A program made the translations under genes and the position numbers. Below, in pieces: positions 57,751-64,000 of a stretch of DNA of 64,000 bases. The stretch lies in contig OX387194.1 of the NCBI GenBank assembly GCA_947561395.2, forward strand, positions 33,056,036 to 33,120,035. Direction: 5' to 3'. Origin of the DNA: Buxus sempervirens (lineage: Eukaryota > Streptophyta > Magnoliopsida > Buxales > Buxaceae). Numbering within the stretch: the stretch's first letter is position 1; every line of letters begins with the position of its first letter. The notes beneath the pieces are model-generated. The model searched no databases. It had not been told where the DNA came from and saw only the letters and a list, made by a program, of their open reading frames with translations.

Positions 57751-59247
57751 AGGAACTTCTAAAATCAAGTTTTGTTTAAAAGGCAATAAATCAAGACATT
57801 AACAATGTTCCTAACTTTTGATTAAAACTTCTCTATTTTTACTATCTATTAATGTCTAACTTTTCCTCATTTAGAACCTAAGGTGTCAAAACTTATTAAC
57901 TCCGTTATTTAGTACTTCCCGAATGTATCTTAGGTCTATATTGAAGTTTAAGAATGGGTTAGGTTACCCAAAACTCAAATCTAAATAGGCTGTGACCTCT
58001 TTTTACTTAAAATATCTCCAAAAGTTTCATATTTACAATCATTGTTCCAAATTACTATTCTTTAATTCAAATTTAATTCCACCACTTCCTACATCTTAAA
58101 TTAATCTAATTATAGGTGTTACAACTTTAGAATTTACAGAAAAATCATTAAAAATTAAATCTGGCCACAAATCCCAAAATCTGGAATTTCTGACATGGGT
58201 TGCTCGAAGAGGCGCTCGAGCGACTATTCTAGCGGCTATAATTTCAGGTTTCTTTTTAGATACACAGGCAAGTCACCCATGGTTGCGCTCAAGCGGTTTC
58301 TCGAGCAACTGGGTTTCAAGTTCTGTTTTAAGGTATATAGATAACGCGCTCGAGCGGCCTTTCGAGCGCTCTACCCAAAACTCAGTTTTTTCTAGGTTTT
58401 TCATAATTTCCGAAACTTCTCAAATTTCTATAGTTTTAAATTGTTCCTAAACTTCTAAATTTCATTCTAAAATACTTCTAAGACAATCCTAATCAAATCT
58501 TGGTGATTATAATTTATCTAAGTTTTTCCCCACTAATTTGATCTCCTATATTCATTACTTTTCAAGATTCTTAAAGGGAGATTTAAATCACCAAATCAAA
58601 ACTTTATGATCATCAAACTTTTCCAATGAAATCCAACTTAAAAACCAATACGATCAAACATCAAAATCACAAGAAAACATGCAGTTCCTCCAGTTTCAAG
58701 GGTTTGCTACTTGCCTTTTTTATGAACCCAGATTTGTCGAAAACTCCTTGTGTCCATTTTATGATCTCGATAGCACCCCTCTAGACTTCTCCAATTCAGA
58801 TCTCCATCGTTCAGTTTGAAGTCCTCCATGAGTAGATCAAAACCATAAAATTTTAGTCCATTCCAACGGTTGGATCTTTCTAGCTCGTCGTTCGAAGTTG
58901 GTTGGTCGGCCATCTCTGCAACTCCTTTTTCTTTCTAAATCTGATTTTCCACCACTTTTCTAGGTTAATTCGCACCACCTTAGACTCTACCAAATCCTAT
59001 CTCCACCGTTCAAATTAAAGTACCTAGAATGAAGATCATAACCTCCAAATTTCAGCTCATTCCAACGGTTGGATCTCCGGGGATCGCCGTTCAAAGTCTG
59101 CTGGTCGGACCTTTGCAGCACCTCCCTTCTCTTTTCTTCCCTCTCTTTTCTCTCATTCTCTTCTTCCCCTTATTTTTCTCGAAGCCCTAGCACGAATTCC
59201 CCTCTCTTTCTCCTTATTTTTGATTTGCTAAAAACCCTAAACCTTTC
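57751..59247. other. Unclassified repeat, possible LTR or leader
   Basis: No coding domain. It carries three GCTCGA-N8-TCGAGC-type palindromes (58200-58370) and two similar stretches (58780-58920 and 58980-59110) about a CCAACGGTTGGATC motif, which look like diverged duplicates. Confidence 0.4.
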
Positions 59248-59828
59248 TGTGCGCATGGTCGCATCGGCGAGGGTGCACGGAAATGGTGCGTGCCTCCGGA
59301 TGGGTAAAAAGGTAATTTGGAGTCGTCACTGCCTGATGGGGTGCAGGCAGACACCTGGGTGCCCTAGGGATATCTATTTTGGTCTACGGTTTGAGATTCT
59401 GAGAAAGGGCTCGGTTACAGTCCGGGTAAGTCCGTAGACACCCCGGTCCGCCCCGTCGAGTGACGGGTCCCATTAGTTTCCCTGATTTGAGTCAACTAGG
59501 TTTCTCACTCACCCTGCTTCTATGCCAGTATGCACACTTATTTTAGGTCTAGGTGGGGACCACCAAAGTGGTGAGAGTCCTCCTTCTTTTATTTGATTTT
59601 TATCTTTTTTATCCAAATGATGTGGGTCTGATATGGGCCCTGTTGGAAGGCCCATGAGATGCCAAGTAGGGCTTAGGCTAAGCCCAATTCCCATTTGGGG
59701 TTATGTTGGATAACCCCGTATACTAGATTCGGTCATTTGGTTTGGGGGTTAATTGAATGCACAAGACAATTAGTGGGTTTAGATTCTTTTAAACTTATTG
59801 GAAATGGGGGTTTAATAGGCCCAACCGC

Positions 59829-59875
59829 AGAACAGGTGCGGTTCAGGGACGAACCGCTCTGTGTATGCGATTCCG
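59829..59875. promoter_or_regulatory. CCGC-N9-GCGG pair
   Basis: AACCGC-N9-GCGGTT is followed, 29 bp on, by AACCGC-N9-GCGATT. Confidence 0.7.
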
Positions 59876-61227
59876 GCCCAGAATGCCCAAAAGGCAACTC
59901 TTCTTGCAGGCTTTAGGTTATTGTGCCTCTAGTGATGTTCCAGTAGTCGTGTGGGCCCCTGTGTGGGCCCACAGTGGTTCAAATCGGAACAAATGGGCTT
60001 CCTTTTGAGGGTTTTGAAATCAAGATCAAGGGAGATGGATGAGGATCCAACTTCTCTCCCATTTGGACCAAAACTAACAAATAAACAGGGGCTTAAGTGT
60101 CCTTGCTTTGGCCTCCTCTCAATCTGAAACTTCGGGAATCAGCAAACATGAATGAATAAACATGAAGATCATCAAATGGACTCAAAAGAGGGCTTTTAAT
60201 TACAACAATGTATGGTGTGTGTTTTCTGTGTTTAGGAACTAAAAAAATGTGAACCAAAGTCACTTCAAATCAACATAGATACGAATACACACCGTAAATG
60301 TAAGATAAAAACCATGGGATTGACTTCACATGAAAGTCAAAACAGCAACCAAACATGAGTTGGAACCCTAACTAAAACACATAAAAACAGTAAAACATGC
60401 TTATCAAACTTGGCATATGTAACGCATAACTTCACTTATATACATGCTTTAAATACCTGGTCACGAGGGTAAACTCACATGCATGCATAAGACTACAATC
60501 ATATTCAAACAAATAAAAGAAAGCATGTACCATACATCACTTATATCATAACCATACGAATCCAGCTAAAAAGCATCTAAAGAAGGGAATAGTGGGGGGC
60601 TACATGTGGAGTACATTGGAAGATATGAGAGGAACACTCTCCTTTATCAAATAGAAGGAAAGATAACAGTAACTTCAAAACAAAACAGGGATCTTAGGAT
60701 ACCTAAAATCGACTAGGAAATCACTCACCTTGCCCTTCATTTGAATGAAACTTCCTCCTTACATTTTGGAGGTTGTAAAGTCCCATACAATTATAAACAG
60801 GAATGAGGGAGAGATAAAAGGATGCTCATCAAATGCAAACAGAATATTAGAACATGCTCAAGGGTGTTTATGCTTCAAACAAGCCCATATTCATATATGC
60901 TAATCAAAACTACATAAAGAGCTCACCTTGGGGCTTTGAACCCTTGTAGAATACGTGTGGAGCCTCCTTGGATCTGGGACCAAGGCTGGAGCCTCTCTTG
61001 GCACCACCAACAGCTGCTCTTCCCTTCCTTGCTTGGGTGAGAGTGAGGAAGAAGAAGGAAACGAAGGGGGTGAGTGATCTTAGAGATGTGAGCTGGTTGA
61101 GGAGACAAAGAGAGCTAGAGGGAAGGATTTCGGATCAAAGACAATGGGGGAGAAGGGGTGGAAACCAGCCAAGAGAAGCCAGCCTCTGTCCCATGTTCGG
61201 ATTTTGCTTTTATAGAAAACTGGGACA

Positions 61228-61482
61228 AAACCGCATACTCAGTACGGTTTGGTCGAAAATGAACAGTAACCGCACAGTATGTGCGGTTTGGTCAAAACCG
61301 CAGGGTATATGCAGTTTTGGCCCTGTCTTTTCAGCAATGATTAGGGAACAAATTGGTCAGACGCAGTCTGACGTGCCATACAACCGTACTGTATGTGCGG
61401 TTGACTTTTCGGTGCCCTTGCTCTGATTGGCTCGGGAGAGCGGTGGCCGAAAAAATCAACCGCATATTGTGTACGGTTGCGG
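61228..61482. promoter_or_regulatory. Five CC[GC][CT]-N9-[AG]CGG palindromes
   Basis: Five 4-9-4 sites of the type AACCGC-N9-ACGGTT. The first three are spaced 39 and 28 bp; the last two are further away. They follow a TATA-like CTTTTATAGAAAAC by about 20 bp. Confidence 0.75.
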
Positions 61483-62691
61483 CAAATCTTTCAAATTTTC
61501 CTTTTTCTCTCCCCCTTTTTGGTTGAGTTGACTGCTGAGGCAACTCAGCCGCTCACTCGGACGAATTAGCCTTCCCCAATTTTATTATTTCTCATTTATC
61601 TTAATTAGTTCAATTAAGATATTTTACCCCTCCTTCTAATTTCTTCTTAAGAATCTTATACAAAATAAAGACTTTATTTTATTTTATTTTTGTGCTAATG
61701 TAATTTCTTATTTTAAAATATTACTAAAACACCCCAAAGCTCCTCTTATCCCCAAATTTAAGGCTCATTATCAACCATAATCACCAATATACCATTTTTC
61801 CTATTTTTAAGCAAAATTTGATATTTAAATTCAAACCTAACCCAAATTAAGTCTCGTTAAATATTTCAAGTCTAATAATTATTTACTTACTCAATATATT
61901 AATTTGGCTAATTAGAAAATAACTAAAATACCTTTTCCTTGTAATTCCATATTTAACCTTTGAATCTTTTTCCAAAAGTTTTCCTCTTTTTTCCTTAAAT
62001 CAATCTTTACCATATAATGCACTTGGATTAATACCTATCTTCTCTAACATTCATATTTAAGTCACTTTCCCAATTTATCTAAATCAACCCTGCTCTTTCC
62101 TATTTAAATGAAGCCACTATTTAAATTCCTAATTACTCAAAATCATTGTTTATTTATTTAGTTACTAATATCTCTTTGGATCATAATATTATTCCTCCAA
62201 TACCTAAATTAAATCTTAACTTCTCAATATTTAGGCTTATTTAATTTATTTTATTTTAGAAAAATCCAAGGTTTTACAATGTCTAGCTTGACGTATGTGA
62301 AAATGAGAGCATGGTGAGCATCTTCCTTTTTTACTACTTGGAGCATGTCATTTCCACTGTTTCTCCACCACTTCTTCATCATTTCTTTTACATTTTTTAA
62401 GACTCCCATGGTAAGGGGATGTTATTATTTCGAATGGGAGAAGAGTGACGTAATCTTGATGGTCAAAAGGTCATGATAATGGGGCTGTTTGTGCATTTAT
62501 TTGAGGGGAGCATGTTCCCCATTCCATACGTCTAATGTATCCTTAAGCCCCCCATTCCCTTCTTGTTAAATGTTCTTTTCCTTGCTCATTTTGTATCCTT
62601 GCATCATGTGTTAGATTGTTTCATGTATCCTTAAGTAAAAAAATTCTATAAGTAAAAAAATTTCAGATTGAGAAGTATGTCCATTCCCTGG

Positions 62692-64000
62692 TGTGCGCAC
62701 CCGATTTTGGATCGCACGACGAGGTGCATGAAGAAGTGATGCTCGCCTCGGGACTGGTTTGGAGTCGCCACTGCCTGAGAGGTGCAGGCAGACACAAAAT
62801 GGGCACCTATTCGAGCCTAATTATTCTGGTCTGCGGCTTATTAGAGTTCTGAGTAAGTTCTCGGTTACGTCTAGGGAAGCCCGAAGACACCCTAGCCCGC
62901 CCCGTTGATTGACAGGTCCCGTGGGTCTCCTTGGTCTTGAGTCAACTTAATTCTCACCCTTCCTAGACCAGCATGCACACTTATTCGGTCTGGTGGGGAC
63001 CGTTGATGGTGTGGGTCCCCTTTTTATTTGATTTTATCTTTCTATTAAGTAATGAAGTGGGTTTGGTATGGGCCCCGTTGGAAGGCCCAATGGAATCCAA
63101 GTTGGGCTAAAGCCAGGCCCAAGGCCCAATTCAAGTTATTGGGTAACCCTTATTGGATTATGGCTATTTGGTTTAAGGGTTCAATTATACTTACACAAAG
63201 TTAGTGGGTTGAGGTTTTTTAGGGCCCATTGGGCTTGGATTTGGCCCAAGGGCAATTAACCAAGTGGCCTTGGGCCCATTTATCAAAATGGGCCTTGGTT
63301 GCGCCAGACTGGGCATGGGCCCTATTGGAGGGCCCAAGAAGCCTTTGGTGGGTCCGTTGGGCCCACAGTCTCAAAATGGGTTAGGAAATACCCAGTGGGT
63401 CAAATTATATTAAAATGGTCGGATTGGGTCCAACCGGGTCAAGAAAAATGGATTTTTAAGTTACTTACAGGTTTGACCGTATTTCCATCACGGTCTGGGC
63501 TGAACCGTAATTTTAATACGGTTCAGGCCAGACCGTAGATTAACTACGGGCACGCCTGGACCGTTCTGAGTTTACGGGCATCCTCAATTTCGCACTTTTG
63601 TGTCGATTCAACTTGGGATCAGTCCGGCTATCTCCTTGGGACCTCTAATGGCTTCTATGGTGATTCCAGGGCCTTCAGAATCCTTCATTTCCTCCTTTGG
63701 GCTTGAAAAGGACATTTTTCTTCTTTGATTCTTCTTTGAAGAAACTGGATCCTTTCTTATTCGTTTACCTCCAATTTTAAGAATGGAATATGGGGTATTT
63801 ACAGGGAATTGAGTAACCTCAAAGAAGTCATATCCCAATTTAACATAGAACAAGGAGGACCATTAAATTGGTTGATCAAAGTGTCCTTTGGACACTTTCT
63901 TTCTTTCTTTCTTTCTTTTATATATGATCAACTCCTTTCTAAATTCAGCTTGCCATGAAATGCTATTTATGACTATCTTTAATGATCCTTCTGAATTTGA
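62692..64000 (+). repeat. LTR of the TGTGCGCACC family, cut by the window end
   Basis: TGTGCGCACCCGATTTTGG aligns with the solo LTR start, then GGAGTCGCCACTGCCTGA and the GGCCC-rich part. It carries a CCGT-N9-ACGG array (63475-63579) in place of the CCGG array. Whether it is a full element or a solo LTR cannot be told. Confidence 0.8.
63475..63579. promoter_or_regulatory. CCGT-N9-ACGG array in the right-edge LTR
   Basis: Four units at exact 28-bp spacing with all eight CCGT/ACGG half-sites intact, the cleanest array in the window. Confidence 0.9.

Larger units (their letters stand above)
59248..62278 (+). repeat. LTR-like copy of the TGTGCGCA family
   Basis: It starts TGTGCGCATGG and follows the solo LTR at 22512: CACTGCCTGATGGGGTGCAG, GTCCGTAGACACCCC, the GGCCC-rich part and, late, the polypurine segment with GGTGAGAGTGAGG. 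A possible TG..CA end is GTTTTACA near 62278; no matching flanking duplication was seen. It carries CCGC-N9-GCGG palindromes at 59829 and 61228-61482. Start is confident, end is not. Confidence 0.6.

Overview
The window is nuclear DNA from a flowering plant, probably a eudicot with a large repeat-rich genome. The evidence is spliced plant-type gene remnants, Tat/Ogre-type LTR retrotransposons, a CACTA (En/Spm) transposon, RTE and L1 LINEs, and AT-rich spacers. Species cannot be told from sequence alone. No intact host gene was found.

Left flank (1-6.2 kb): decayed host exons. One resembles a RETICULATA-related (DUF3411) protein, four form a frameshifted DnaJ13/OWL1-like pseudogene, and there is a possible half RING finger. 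A small CACTA-like block of GGCGGTAATTACCGCC-type repeats follows.

Central nest (6.2-46.6 kb): an RTE LINE is split by one 40.4-kb CACTA insertion with matching 12-bp ends and an ACT target duplication. Only about 4.1 kb of this is CACTA sequence: the two ends, the C-terminal half of the TNP2 transposase (DUF4218/DUF4216), and a Transposase_24 (PF03004) gene. Two related Ogre/Tat retrotransposons sit inside it in opposite orientations. Element B (6256-17992, minus strand) lost its 5' half in a deletion that also removed the left part of the CACTA. Element A (21992-46520, plus strand) is complete, with 1.8-kb LTRs and a GGTAT duplication, and a 3.37-kb solo LTR with an AGTCC duplication lies in its 5' LTR. 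Element A carries gag-pro-RT-dual RNase H-integrase on the plus strand. Downstream of pol it carries two spliced genes on the opposite strand: a DUF7745-type protein and a plant mobile domain (PMD) protein with an RGG tail.

The most striking signal is a regulatory-looking array. Copies of CCGT-N9-ACGG repeat at 28 bp (occasionally 27) in each LTR, in the leader before gag, and upstream of each antisense gene. A second LTR family in the window uses the same 4-9-4 geometry with different half-sites (CCGG, CCGC/GCGG, CCGT/ACGG) and 28- or 39-bp spacing, 11 bp (about one helical turn) apart. I infer dimer-binding sites, possibly read by element-encoded proteins.

Right flank (46.6-64 kb): the remaining RTE half, an L1 fragment, several copies of the TGTGCGCACC LTR family, a second RTE copy, a 478-bp inverted-repeat element holding a 30-nt G run and a 63-bp tandem repeat, a stranded Ogre LTR tip, and otherwise unrecognised AT-rich DNA.
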